Source of the DNA: Acinetobacter pseudolwoffii
GTDB lineage: Bacteria > Pseudomonadota > Gammaproteobacteria > Pseudomonadales > Moraxellaceae
Assembly: GCF_002803605.1 (NCBI RefSeq)
Contig: NZ_PHRG01000001.1
Location: 62,001 to 126,000 of the forward strand
Reading direction: 5' to 3'
Length of the DNA: 64,000 nucleotides
This document shows positions 10,675 through 19,282 of the stretch, in pieces. The notes below the pieces were generated by a model. The model searched no databases. It was not told where the DNA came from and saw nothing but the letters and a program-made list of their open reading frames with translations. Every line of letters starts with the position of its first letter. Position 1 is the stretch's first letter. The translations under genes were made by a program, and so were the position numbers.

Positions 10675-10824
10675 ATGTTAAAAAAGATCTTACTGGTTTT
10701 ACTGATTTTAGCTCCTTCACTGCTTTATCTTTATATCGTGAACCGTGAAGAGAAAGTAGAAACACCTGTCGAGCAGACTGCTCCTGCGCATAACTCGACA
10801 GAATACCAAACACCCGATCATTAA
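10675..10824 (+). CDS. Small single-span membrane protein, 49 residues
   Basis: A short reading frame (ATG 10675 to TAA 10822-10824) encodes a protein that starts MLKKILLVLLILAPSLLYLY. This is a basic start plus one hydrophobic helix, followed by an acidic, Pro/Thr-rich tail of about 27 residues. There is no lipobox cysteine. A perfect TATAAT lies at 10639-10644, about 30 bases upstream, and a hairpin (10839-10863) follows, so it looks like its own transcription unit. No ribosome site is evident. I do not recognise a family and assign no function. Confidence 0.5.
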   Translation: MLKKILLVLLILAPSLLYLYIVNREEKVETPVEQTAPAHNSTEYQTPDH

Positions 10825-10838
10825 AATCTGGCTGTTTT

Positions 10839-10866
10839 AAACTCCTGCCAGCCGCGGGAGTTTCAT
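10839..10866 (+). terminator. Weak terminator after the 49-residue gene
   Basis: The stem AAACTCC/GGAGTTT has an 11-base loop and is followed by CATTTT. It is less convincing than the other terminators in the window. Confidence 0.4.
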
Positions 10867-10987
10867 TTTCCGCCTAAATGACGAGCAAATAAGCCCAATC
10901 ATTCGACTTATTTAAGCCCTCAATAAAATTAATGCATTACTCCTGTTTAATGTTTGAACTTTTAGCGCTTTTTTATATAAAAGCCTT

Positions 10988-11016
10988 TTGACAAAAACCA
11001 ATTGAGTCCTTAATAT
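10988..11016 (+). promoter_or_regulatory. Sigma-70 promoter of tRNA-Glu copy 2
   Basis: A perfect -35 TTGACA (10988-10993), a 17-base spacer and -10 TAATAT (11011-11016) lie 17 bases before the tRNA. Confidence 0.7.
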
Positions 11017-11033
11017 ACGCATCACCTCGCAAC

Positions 11034-11109
11034 GTCCCTATCGTCTAGAGGCCTAGGACATCGCCCTTTCACGGCGGTAACCGGGGTTCGAATCCCCGTA
11101 GGGACGCCA
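11034..11109 (+). tRNA. gltT: tRNA-Glu (UUC), copy 2
   Basis: A 76-nt copy identical to the tRNA-Glu at 7827, with encoded CCA and anticodon TTC. It has its own promoter. The permease gene starts 112 bases downstream and could be on the same transcript, since no terminator is visible between them. Confidence 0.98.
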
Positions 11110-11221
11110 TCTATCGATCGCATACGATCAAGCCTTATTCAAAATTATTATTAATACATTGCAGATTTGTAGTTTTTCACTACAATAACTCGCTTCATTC
11201 TTCTGATTTTTTTCAACTCCT

Positions 11222-12634
11222 ATGCACTCATCTCCGAATGATGCTACGCATCAGGGCAATTCTGCGCCTTTAAAACGCGCTATGAGTACTCGACATCTGG
11301 TCATGATTTCGCTTGGTGGCGCAATCGGAACAGGCCTATTTTTAGGGTCGGGTGAAGTCATTGCACAAACGGGGCCTGTAGGTGCCATTATTGCTTATCT
11401 CCTGGGCGGCATTATCGCTTACATGGTTATGCTCTGTCTGGGCGAACTTGCTGTTCATATGCCAGAATCTGGTTCATTTGGTGCTTATGCCAAACGTTAT
11501 ATTGGACCGGGTACAGGCTATACCATCACCTGGTTATACTGGCTGACCTGGTCTGTCACTCTGGGAACCGAATTTACTGCAGCCGCCTTGCTGATGCAGG
11601 AATGGTTCCCGGATATTTCCATGTGGTTATGGACCATTATTTTTGGTGTCTTTGTATTTAGCTTAAATATGATTTCGACCAAATGGTTTGCCGAATCCGA
11701 ATTCTGGTTGGCACTGGTGAAAGTAGTCACTGTTGTTGCCTTTATTGTTTTGGGCTTACTGGCCATCTTTGGTGTTTTGGGCTATCAGGGCTACGAAGCT
11801 GCACCTCTATTCACCAATCTGACTGCCCAGGGCTGGTTCCCTGAAGGTCTATTCCCGATTTTTGCGACCATGCTGATCGTGAACTTTGCCTTTTCGGGTA
11901 CAGAGCTGATTGGTGTTGCGGCGGGTGAAACTGAAGATCCTGCGAAAAATGTCCCTAAAGCCATTAATACTGCGATTTTCCGCTTATTAATTTTCTTTGT
12001 GGGAACGATTATCGTGGTGACGGCCTTACTCCCGCATCAGGAAGCTGGCTTGGCCGCTGAAGGTGTCAGTAGCAGTCCATTCGTAACGGTATTCCAGCAC
12101 ATCGGTATTCCTTATGCTGAAGACATCATCCGCTTTGTGATTATCACTGCGTTACTTTCTGCTGCCAACTCGGGCTTATTTGCCGCTTCTCGTATGATGT
12201 GGTCATTGTCCTACAGCAAACAGTTACCTGCCGTATTCTCAAGACTCAATGCTCGCGGTGTACCGTATATTGCAGTCATAGTGACCATGCTCGGTGCATT
12301 GCCAGGCCTGCTGTCTGAACAGTTTGCGCCAGAAACCATCTTTACCAACCTACTGGGCATTGCGGCGTTTACCATGGTGGTGGTCTGGATGAGTATTTGT
12401 TTAAGTCAGTTCAACTTCCGCCGGCAGTGGTATAAACAGGGTCGCACGGTCAAAGAACTGGGCTTTGCAGCACCATTGTTTCCGATTGTGCCGATTTTAG
12501 GCTTCGTGTTCTGTTTTATTACCTGTGTCAGTATGGTCTTTGATCCATCAATGCGCATCAGCTTCTTTGGCTGTCTGCTGTTTATTGCAGCCTGCTATGC
12601 CAGTTATTATGCGTTCTACCATAACAAGTCTTAA
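11222..12634 (+). CDS. Amino-acid permease of the APC superfamily (MmuP-like)
   Basis: A 470-residue inner-membrane carrier with about 12 membrane helices. The family signature LGGAIGTGLFLGSG is near residues 31-44, and NFAFSGTELIGVAAGETEDP lies in the middle. The sequence resembles the S-methylmethionine permease MmuP of E. coli over its whole length (shared WLYWLTW, AAGETE and VILGFV-type segments), more than LysP or AroP. The substrate is still an inference. No homocysteine methyltransferase (mmuM) gene is adjacent, which weakens a specific S-methylmethionine call. The start ATG at 11222 has no good ribosome site. A strong terminator follows. Confidence 0.88.
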   Translation: MHSSPNDATHQGNSAPLKRAMSTRHLVMISLGGAIGTGLFLGSGEVIAQTGPVGAIIAYLLGGIIAYMVMLCLGELAVHMPESGSFGAYAKRYIGPGTGYTITWLYWLTWSVTLGTEFTAAALLMQEWFPDISMWLWTIIFGVFVFSLNMISTKWFAESEFWLALVKVVTVVAFIVLGLLAIFGVLGYQGYEAAPLFTNLTAQGWFPEGLFPIFATMLIVNFAFSGTELIGVAAGETEDPAKNVPKAINTAIFRLLIFFVGTIIVVTALLPHQEAGLAAEGVSSSPFVTVFQHIGIPYAEDIIRFVIITALLSAANSGLFAASRMMWSLSYSKQLPAVFSRLNARGVPYIAVIVTMLGALPGLLSEQFAPETIFTNLLGIAAFTMVVVWMSICLSQFNFRRQWYKQGRTVKELGFAAPLFPIVPILGFVFCFITCVSMVFDPSMRISFFGCLLFIAACYASYYAFYHNKS

Positions 12635-12647
12635 GCATCAGCTTTAA

Positions 12648-12673
12648 AAGAGCGACTTCGGTCGCTCTTTTTT
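12648..12673 (+). terminator. Terminator of the permease gene
   Basis: The stem AAGAGCGAC/GTCGCTCTT has the stable loop TTCG and is followed by a T run. Confidence 0.92.
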
Positions 12674-12715
12674 GTCTATACTGATTGTATATTGGGCAGC
12701 TTCAATGGTGCGTCG

Positions 12716-13621
12716 ATGAAAATTGTGTTTATTCACGGCATGAACAAGCAACAGTATACGGCGCCTTCATTACGCCAACATTGGCTGCATCTTCTCAAAA
12801 GAGGCCTCAGAAATAACCCGCAACAGCAAGCCCGTTTTAGCTATTTAAAACGGCATATCCGTATCCCTTTTTATGGTGATTTACTCTCTCGACATCATTT
12901 GCATAATCTACTCAATGCCAGCACCTTAATGCCGCAGCAATGGCCGCATTTCCCTTTTCTACATCCGGCACAGCGGCAAGCCGTACCACCAACCAATCAG
13001 TGCAAATATCAAGTTTGTGATGTGCCCCAGTTAAATCCAGATAAGACATTCAACTTTGATCAAAAGCTGAATTTTATTACAGCATTAAGCAAAGATATTG
13101 CCTTGCGGGATTTTGCGGTACTCATTAATTATTTCCCCAGTTTACACGCCAGTTTTTTGCATAAGTTCCTGCTGGAAACCTATCTTTATTTGGCCAATCC
13201 GACTTTTATGCAGGAAGTTCATCGGCGCATTCATCATCAACTGCATAGCAGCAAACCACAGATTCTGGTGGCACATTCGCTGGGTAGCGTGATCGCCTAT
13301 AACTATTTGCTTCAACATCCAGAACTGAATATCCAGCGTTTTATTACCCTCGGATCACCGCTGGAATTTCGTGTCATTCAGGCGCATCTTCCGCAACCGA
13401 TGATAAGACCTGCTGCAATTTCAGGCGATTGGATAAATTTCTATTCACATGATGATTTTCTCACCGCATTTCCACTCTCAGCAGCTTCATTTAATTTTCA
13501 GCCTGCCATTATCAATCAGGAAATTCGTACCTTTGTACAACGTCCACATGATATTGCGGGCTATTTACAGCATCCCCAAGTGTTAGCTGCCATGCTGGAA
13601 TTGCTTAAAAATTCAGCTTAA
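12716..13621 (+). CDS. Alpha/beta hydrolase (lipase/acyltransferase-like)
   Basis: A 301-residue soluble protein. The N-terminus KIVFIHGMN has the oxyanion HG motif of the fold. The nucleophile elbow is AHSLGS in the second half (VAHSLGSVIAYNYL), and a candidate catalytic Asp/His lies in the YSHDDFLTAFPL to RPHDIAGY region. There is no signal peptide, so it is probably cytoplasmic. It starts at ATG 12716, which begins right at the first beta strand; an upstream TTG at 12692 is less likely. It lies between a terminator and tRNA-Glu copy 3. The substrate is unknown. Confidence 0.8.
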   Translation: MKIVFIHGMNKQQYTAPSLRQHWLHLLKRGLRNNPQQQARFSYLKRHIRIPFYGDLLSRHHLHNLLNASTLMPQQWPHFPFLHPAQRQAVPPTNQCKYQVCDVPQLNPDKTFNFDQKLNFITALSKDIALRDFAVLINYFPSLHASFLHKFLLETYLYLANPTFMQEVHRRIHHQLHSSKPQILVAHSLGSVIAYNYLLQHPELNIQRFITLGSPLEFRVIQAHLPQPMIRPAAISGDWINFYSHDDFLTAFPLSAASFNFQPAIINQEIRTFVQRPHDIAGYLQHPQVLAAMLELLKNSA

Positions 13622-13706
13622 TTTAAGTCATTTTCCATTATTTCAACAATATTGTTTTAAATTTATGCACTCAATTCAGAAAATAAAAATTTTTATAGAA
13701 ATGCGT

Positions 13707-13735
13707 TTGACACCCCCCTATTTTCACCCTATTAT
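13707..13735 (+). promoter_or_regulatory. Strong sigma-70 promoter of the tRNA-Glu triplet
   Basis: -35 TTGACA (13707-13712), a 17-base spacer and -10 TATTAT (13730-13735) lie 17 bases before tRNA-Glu copy 3. The layout is nearly the same as for copy 2. Confidence 0.8.
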
Positions 13736-13752
13736 ACGCCCACCTCTGAAAC

Positions 13753-13828
13753 GTCCCTATCGTCTAGAGGCCTAGGACATCGCCCTTTCACGGCGGTAAC
13801 CGGGGTTCGAATCCCCGTAGGGACGCCA
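13753..13828 (+). tRNA. gltT: tRNA-Glu (UUC), copy 3
   Basis: A 76-nt copy identical to the other tRNA-Glu genes and the first of three in tandem behind one promoter. The spacer to copy 4 is 24 bases. Confidence 0.98.
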
Positions 13829-13852
13829 ATTTTCAGAAGTACATTTTATTAA

Positions 13853-13928
13853 GTCCCTATCGTCTAGAGGCCTAGGACATCGCCCTTTCACGGCGGTAAC
13901 CGGGGTTCGAATCCCCGTAGGGACGCCA
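13853..13928 (+). tRNA. gltT: tRNA-Glu (UUC), copy 4
   Basis: A 76-nt copy identical to the others and second of the tandem triplet. It has no promoter of its own, so it is probably cut from the same precursor as copies 3 and 5. Confidence 0.98.
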
Positions 13929-13974
13929 TTACTTCAAGCTAAAAGTAAAGGTTTTAAAATTTATCTTCTGTACT

Positions 13975-14050
13975 GTCCCTATCGTCTAGAGGCCTAGGAC
14001 ATCGCCCTTTCACGGCGGTAACCGGGGTTCGAATCCCCGTAGGGACGCCA
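13975..14050 (+). tRNA. gltT: tRNA-Glu (UUC), copy 5
   Basis: A 76-nt copy identical to the others and the last of the triplet. The spacer from copy 4 is 46 bases. A terminator follows 26 bases later. Confidence 0.98.
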
Positions 14051-14076
14051 TATTCGAGATGGCAACATCTCAACAA

Positions 14077-14107
14077 AAAAGCCCGGGCATTGCGATTCGG
14101 GCTTTTC
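14077..14107 (+). terminator. Terminator of the tRNA-Glu triplet
   Basis: The stem AAAAGCCCG/CGGGCTTTT has a 12-base loop and comes after the last tRNA. Confidence 0.8.
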
Positions 14108-14342
14108 TGTATTCTGAATTTTAAATATAATTTTTTATCACTCATTAAAATATGCTCTTCGTTACATAGGCTGCCATGTAATTCATATTTTACAATTTGC
14201 ATTCTTTTAACATTTCTATTCATATAAATATCCGTTCATTTTCATTTAAAGCAATACACCAATAAATTAGAACAAAAATTCAACATCTAGACGTCAAGTC
14301 GCACGTTAAGGTAACTGAAGAGATATCTGCAAGGATCAGATT

Positions 14343-15764
14343 ATGTTCGTCAGCACAGAGTTAAGTTTGCCTTTATCGCCAAATAATAATCATAATTATC
14401 AATTTAAAAGCTTTAAGGATTGGGTCGACTTTTTTCAAGATACTGAAATCTCGACGAATACCAAAACCGAACAAGCTGAATCCTATTTGAGCGATCTGAT
14501 TAAAAACCTCAATATAGAGCCATTCGGATGGCTGGATCAACCGTTACAGGTTGAACAGCATCTTTTAGAACAACATCATCAAATTTGTGCCAAGTTTCAG
14601 GCTTATCTGGGACGGCGTAAACAACATCAGGCCCGGGAGTATTTCCCAACGGTTTCACATGCTTTCGAATTTCTGTCCAAGGTTGCACCGGTTAAACTGG
14701 TCGATGGTTCTTGGTTATATTCCACCGTACATAACTGCAATCAACCCGAGCTGAAAGATTTGATCTATATCTATCTGGAAGAACTGGGTCTGGGACATCC
14801 ACGTGCCAATCATGTCACCATGTATCAGCACCTGTTAAGTCACTATGAGCTGAACAGTTATGCCGAACAACTGGATGCCAGTTATTATGAGCAGGCCGCG
14901 GTACAGTTAGCACTGGCTTATGCGCCGGCCAAATACTTGCCTCTGGTGATTGGTTTTAATCTCGGCTATGAACAGTTGCCGCTGCATCTGCTCATTACCA
15001 ATTACGAATTGGCTGAACTCGGGATTGATCCCCATTATTTCAATGTGCATATTACGATTGATAATGCCCACAATGGCCATGCACAAAAATCCCTGCAAGC
15101 CTTTATCCAGCATTATGAGAATACGGAAGATCCAGAGACCTATCTTGATTTGATCAAGCAAGGCTATCTGCTCAATGACGTCGGTAAAAGTTCTTCCCAG
15201 ATTGTGAAAGAGCTAGATATTGAGCGCATGGCCTTAAAAGTATTCCAGAACAAGGCACTGATTGGCCAATATATTCATAACCAGAAATGTCAGTTTAGTG
15301 GCAAGACTATCAATGACTGGTTATCAGATCCGGCACAAATTTTCAAGTTCCTGAATGTACTGATTGAGAAAGGCTGGATTATTAAAGATGCTCCTGTTGA
15401 ACAGAGCCGTTTCTGGAAAATGATTGATCATCCTGAAGGTAAAATGTTTGGTGTGTTTAATGCGACTGAAAAACAGATCATTAAAGACTGGATTCAGGGG
15501 GCAACTTTAGCGACTCGGCTGTCTTCACGCAGCGCAGCGCCGTCTCAGGCGAAAGTTGAACCTGCTTTAAGCCGTATGGATCAACAACGTTTAAATCAGT
15601 TAAAAAATCGCTTTATGCGCTGTGAAGGTGCGGAACAGAAAATTGACTTGCTGATTCCCTATACTTCACCGCATATGCATCATACTGAAGTGGGTTTATG
15701 GGCCACTCGTCAACTGGGACAGTTATTATTTCCTTTCCAGACCCAGGCGATGCATTATTCTTAA
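14343..15764 (+). CDS. Iron-containing redox enzyme of the heme-oxygenase-like diiron (HDO) family
   Basis: A 473-residue cytoplasmic protein. The central alpha-helical part (about 90-260) fits the heme-oxygenase-like fold used by diiron oxidases and oxygenases such as UndA and SznF. Candidate metal ligands are Glu146/Glu147 and His157 in YLEELGLGHPRANH, Glu210 in NLGYEQLPLHL, and Asp240/His243/His246 in ITIDNAHNGHA. The C-terminal 200 residues are less conserved in my memory and may cap the site. The reaction and substrate are not known for this subgroup. AAGGATC precedes the ATG at 14343. It is a single-gene unit with a terminator after it; the neighbours give no pathway. Confidence 0.75.
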   Translation: MFVSTELSLPLSPNNNHNYQFKSFKDWVDFFQDTEISTNTKTEQAESYLSDLIKNLNIEPFGWLDQPLQVEQHLLEQHHQICAKFQAYLGRRKQHQAREYFPTVSHAFEFLSKVAPVKLVDGSWLYSTVHNCNQPELKDLIYIYLEELGLGHPRANHVTMYQHLLSHYELNSYAEQLDASYYEQAAVQLALAYAPAKYLPLVIGFNLGYEQLPLHLLITNYELAELGIDPHYFNVHITIDNAHNGHAQKSLQAFIQHYENTEDPETYLDLIKQGYLLNDVGKSSSQIVKELDIERMALKVFQNKALIGQYIHNQKCQFSGKTINDWLSDPAQIFKFLNVLIEKGWIIKDAPVEQSRFWKMIDHPEGKMFGVFNATEKQIIKDWIQGATLATRLSSRSAAPSQAKVEPALSRMDQQRLNQLKNRFMRCEGAEQKIDLLIPYTSPHMHHTEVGLWATRQLGQLLFPFQTQAMHYS

Positions 15765-15777
15765 CTATGTGATGAAT

Positions 15778-15811
15778 AAAAAACCGGGCATTCTAATTGC
15801 CCGGTTTTTTA
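15778..15811. terminator. Bidirectional terminator between convergent genes
   Basis: The stem ACCGGGCA/TGCCCGGT has a 7-base loop with A and T runs on its two sides. It serves the HDO enzyme gene and the flavin oxidoreductase gene. Confidence 0.9.
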
Positions 15812-15827
15812 TGCTTAGATGATAAAT

Positions 15828-17072
15828 TTAAGCCGATTTACGCGAATTCAACTGCCCTTTAATTACGGCTTTAACATTGCCTTTGAGGTAGTTCAAAAAG
15901 ACTTTTAACGGTGACAGTTTTGGATTCGGCTGTTTGCCTTTGGCAATTTCCTTAAACTGCGCGGCATACCAGATAATTTCCATAATCGCCATTTTGTCAA
16001 CCAGCGGAATACCGGTTTTAATTTTCTCAACCGCATAACGTACATCTTGCCCTGCAATCAAACGATCACCCAGATCCGGCTCTACCGCAAAAGGTCGGGC
16101 GATGCCAACAAAATCACACGCACCACTGTCGAGTGCAGCATTCATGCCGTCGACGGTTCTAAAGCCACCGGTCACCATGATATGGCAATTGACTTCCTGA
16201 CGGATCTTTTCGGCAAAATCGAGGAAATAGGCTTCACGGGCAATGGTTGAAGCTTTGCGTTTGTCTTCTTTTACACCAGCCATGGCAGGCGCTTCATAAC
16301 TACCGCCGGATACTTCAATGATATCAATCCCGGCTGCATCCATCGCCTTAAAGACATAGATCACATCTTCTTCACTCATACCACCGCGCTGAAAGTCAGC
16401 GGAATTCAGTTTGACTGAAATAATGAAATTTTCTGAGCTTGCAGCACGGACAGCCTGATAGGTTTCCAGCAGAAAACGGGTACGGTTTTCAATACTGCCA
16501 CCCCATTGATCCTGACGCTTATTGGTCAGCGGTGACAGAAACTGGCTAATCAGATAACCATGTGCCCCATGCAACTGGACGCCTTCAAAACCGGCCTTTT
16601 CACAAATTTGCGCTGAAGTGGCAAAGCGCTGGATAATCTCCAGAATTTCAGTTTCAGTCAGCGCACGCGGTGTGCCGAAGCTGACGGCCAATGCCGGACT
16701 AAAAGGCACGGCCGACGGCGCAACTGTTTCTTTATTTAAGCCTTTGGGACACTGACGACCCGGATGTGACAACTGCACCAGTTGTACCATACCCTGCTGC
16801 TTGCCCACTTCCGCCCAGACTTTAAGCTGCTCCAGATCACGCTCGGTTTCTACCACCACCACGCCCGGCTCATTCTTGGCACGAAAGTCCACCATGACAT
16901 TGCCGGTAATGGCACAGCCCAGTCCACCTTTGGCCCAGGCTTCATACAACTTGAAATGTGCCTGATTGGGCTGGCCGGCATCATTGGCCAGCGCCTCACT
17001 CATAGCGCCTTTAATAATACGGTTTTTGAAATTGGTATGACGAATTTGAATGGAATCGGCCAATTGGGTCAT
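15828..17072 (-). CDS. NADH:flavin oxidoreductase, Old Yellow Enzyme family
   Basis: A 414-residue FMN enzyme with a single TIM barrel. The catalytic-site motif HGAHGYLISQFLSP carries the active His/His and Tyr positions, and WGGSIENRTRF follows, as in OYE-type ene-reductases. It lacks the iron-sulfur cluster and the FAD domain found in the fadH product of this window, so it is a short form. It probably reduces activated C=C bonds with NAD(P)H; the real substrate is unknown. The start at 17072 (MTQLADSIQIRH) is chosen because AGGACAG lies just upstream; an earlier start at 17135 would add 21 residues unlike the family. It is a single-gene unit. Confidence 0.88.
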   Translation of the reverse strand: MTQLADSIQIRHTNFKNRIIKGAMSEALANDAGQPNQAHFKLYEAWAKGGLGCAITGNVMVDFRAKNEPGVVVVETERDLEQLKVWAEVGKQQGMVQLVQLSHPGRQCPKGLNKETVAPSAVPFSPALAVSFGTPRALTETEILEIIQRFATSAQICEKAGFEGVQLHGAHGYLISQFLSPLTNKRQDQWGGSIENRTRFLLETYQAVRAASSENFIISVKLNSADFQRGGMSEEDVIYVFKAMDAAGIDIIEVSGGSYEAPAMAGVKEDKRKASTIAREAYFLDFAEKIRQEVNCHIMVTGGFRTVDGMNAALDSGACDFVGIARPFAVEPDLGDRLIAGQDVRYAVEKIKTGIPLVDKMAIMEIIWYAAQFKEIAKGKQPNPKLSPLKVFLNYLKGNVKAVIKGQLNSRKSA

Positions 17073-17201
17073 GATCTGTCCTGATATTACTTTTATTTTG
17101 TACTCGTTTATAACGCAAGTCAGGATAATTGACAATTCAACTTGTCAAATTTACACAATTTTCATCTGCTTATTTTTACGATGATTAAAAAGTTCCGTGA
17201 T

Positions 17202-18212
17202 TTATTGTCTTGGATCAAAAGCATCACGTACTGCTTCGCCAATATACATCAGCAAACTCAGCACAATGGCCAGACTAAAAAAACCTGATAAAGCCAGCCA
17301 CGGCGCATTTAAATTATTTTTGGCTTGCAGCAACAGCTCTCCTAAAGAGGCTGTTTCCGGTGGTAGCCCATAGCCTAAAAAATCCAGAGCCGTCAGTGCG
17401 GTAATATTGGCAGTCAGCATAAAGGGAAGTTGTGACAGACTTGAACCGATGACATTCGGCAATATATGCCTGAACATGATTCGCCCATCTCCTGCACCCA
17501 TACTTCGTGCCGCCCAGACGTATTCCAGATTGCGTGCACGCAGAAATTCAGCCCGTACCATGCCCACCAGAGTGGTCCAGCCAAACAACAGCATGATCAG
17601 AAATAGCCAGTAAATATTGGGACTAAACAGACTGACCAGCACCATGACCATAAATAGCATCGGCAAACTGCTCCAGACTTCAAGCAGGCGTTGCCCGATC
17701 AGGTCGATCCAGCCGCCATAATAGCCCTGCACAGCCCCCAGCAAAACTCCAATCGCCGCCGACAATAAAGTCAGTGCAAAACCAAATAAGAGTGAAACCC
17801 TCAAGCCATACAGAATCCGCGCCAGCACATCACGACCCTGATCATCTGTTCCGAGCCAGTTTTGTGTACTTGGTGGCGAAGGCACCGGAACAGCCAGTTC
17901 CAGATTCGGGCTTTGATATGAAAATGGAATGATTGGCCAGATCGCCCAGCCTTTTTCTGCAATTAACTGTTGAACGGCAGGATCTTTATACTCGGCTTCG
18001 GTTTCAAATACACCGCCAAATGCCGTTTCCGGATAAGATTTTAAGATAGGCAAATACACTGCATGATCATATTTCACCAGCAAGGGCTTATCATTGGCAA
18101 TCAGTTCTGCGCCCAAGGACATGATAAAAATAAGGCCAAACATAATAAAACAGCCAAATCCCAGCTTGTGCTGCTTAAAGCGTTGCCAGCCTAATTGCAT
18201 CAAGGACGACAT
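17202..18212 (-). CDS. yejE: Peptide ABC transporter permease YejE
   Basis: A 336-residue inner-membrane permease of the oligopeptide/microcin C importer. The N-terminal helix is followed by a long periplasmic loop (residues about 45-120). The BPD-type permease domain then contains NWLGTDDQGRDVLARILYG and the EAA loop ARSMGAGDGRIMFRHILPN that contacts the ATPase. The C-terminus GEAVRDAFDPRQ is typical. The start ATG overlaps the yejB stop by one base (TAATG), which implies coupling. It is the last gene of mltD-yejA-yejB-yejE. The expected next gene, the ATPase yejF, is absent; an unrelated flavin oxidoreductase gene follows. Confidence 0.92.
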   Translation of the reverse strand: MSSLMQLGWQRFKQHKLGFGCFIMFGLIFIMSLGAELIANDKPLLVKYDHAVYLPILKSYPETAFGGVFETEAEYKDPAVQQLIAEKGWAIWPIIPFSYQSPNLELAVPVPSPPSTQNWLGTDDQGRDVLARILYGLRVSLLFGFALTLLSAAIGVLLGAVQGYYGGWIDLIGQRLLEVWSSLPMLFMVMVLVSLFSPNIYWLFLIMLLFGWTTLVGMVRAEFLRARNLEYVWAARSMGAGDGRIMFRHILPNVIGSSLSQLPFMLTANITALTALDFLGYGLPPETASLGELLLQAKNNLNAPWLALSGFFSLAIVLSLLMYIGEAVRDAFDPRQ

Positions 18213-19258
18213 TAGGAGGATCCCCGACGTGAACTGAAATGAATCCGTGGGTCGATCAGTTGATACAGCAAATCGCTTAATAATCGCAATATCAGACCAA
18301 GCAAAGTAAAGATAAACAGAGTACCGAAAATCACCGGATAGTCGCGCTGGATGATCGCCTCAAAACCCAAAACACCTAAACCATCGAGATTAAATATAAT
18401 CTCAATAAACAGGTTGCCGACGAAAAACACCCCAATTAATACTTCTGGCAGACCTGCGATCAACACTAACATCGCATTTCGGAACACATGCCGATACAGC
18501 ACTGCGTTTTCATTTAAACCTTTGGCCCGCGCAGCCAGAACATATTGCTTACTCAACTCTTCCACAAAGGAAAATTTCACCAGATAAGTCAAACTGGCAA
18601 ATCCGCCCAGCACCATGGCCAACAATGGCAATGCCATATGCCAAAAATAATCCTGAATTTTCCCAAAAAATGAGAGTTCGGCAAAATTTTCAGAGCTGAG
18701 TCCCTGTAAGGGAAACCATTGCAGAAAAGATCCACCGGCAAAAAATACAATCAGTAAAATCGCAAAAATAAAGGCTGGAATGGCATAGCCCACAGCCAGC
18801 ATTAAAGAGGTGATCTGATCAAAAACACTGCCATGTTTTCTGGCTTTGCCGATGCCTAAAGGGATAGACACCAGATAGATGATTAAGGTACTCCACAGGC
18901 CTAAAGACAGCGATACCGGTAGTTTTTCCCAGATCAGCTCAGTCACAGCCTTGTCTTTAAAAAAACTAGTGCCCAGATCAAACTGGGCATAGCGCCTTAG
19001 CATGTCCCAAAAGCGGATATGGGCAGGCTGATCAAAACCATATTGAATATTGATCTGCTCGATCATCTCAGGGGTGAGGCCTTGCTGCCCCTGATACTGT
19101 AATCCGGTATGTGTCAAGCCATTGACCTGTTGTGCCTGATAAATCGCTTGTTCCACCGGCCCACCCGGTGCCAGCTGGATCACCATAAAGTTAATCAGCA
19201 AAATGATCAGCAAGGTTGGAATCATCAGCAACAGACGCTTGAGTATATAAGTGCTCAT
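18212..19258 (-). CDS. yejB: Peptide ABC transporter permease YejB
   Basis: A 348-residue inner-membrane permease and partner of YejE. The first helix is at about residues 10-30. The periplasmic loop contains the OppB-family stretch LTPEMIEQINIQYGFDQP. Five further helices and the EAA loop ARAKGLNENAVLYRHVFRN follow, and the C-terminal LLYQLIDPRIHF is typical of the family. AGGGAG stands ahead of the ATG at 19258. It follows yejA by 24 bases. With YejA and YejE it should take up short peptides or peptide-like antibiotics such as microcin C, provided an ATPase is supplied from elsewhere. Confidence 0.93.
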   Translation of the reverse strand: MSTYILKRLLLMIPTLLIILLINFMVIQLAPGGPVEQAIYQAQQVNGLTHTGLQYQGQQGLTPEMIEQINIQYGFDQPAHIRFWDMLRRYAQFDLGTSFFKDKAVTELIWEKLPVSLSLGLWSTLIIYLVSIPLGIGKARKHGSVFDQITSLMLAVGYAIPAFIFAILLIVFFAGGSFLQWFPLQGLSSENFAELSFFGKIQDYFWHMALPLLAMVLGGFASLTYLVKFSFVEELSKQYVLAARAKGLNENAVLYRHVFRNAMLVLIAGLPEVLIGVFFVGNLFIEIIFNLDGLGVLGFEAIIQRDYPVIFGTLFIFTLLGLILRLLSDLLYQLIDPRIHFSSRRGSS

Positions 19259-19282
19259 GGCACTCCCTGATAGGCTTGGAGC

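Noticed and set aside
7827-14050. tRNA-Glu genes as phage or island attachment sites
   Set aside because: No integrase, excision gene or truncated tRNA repeat is present, and each copy is complete with CCA.
13954-14223. Minus-strand open frame of 89 codons across tRNA-Glu copy 5
   Set aside because: Its second half is the antisense translation of the tRNA gene, a well-known false protein; there is no ribosome site or family match.
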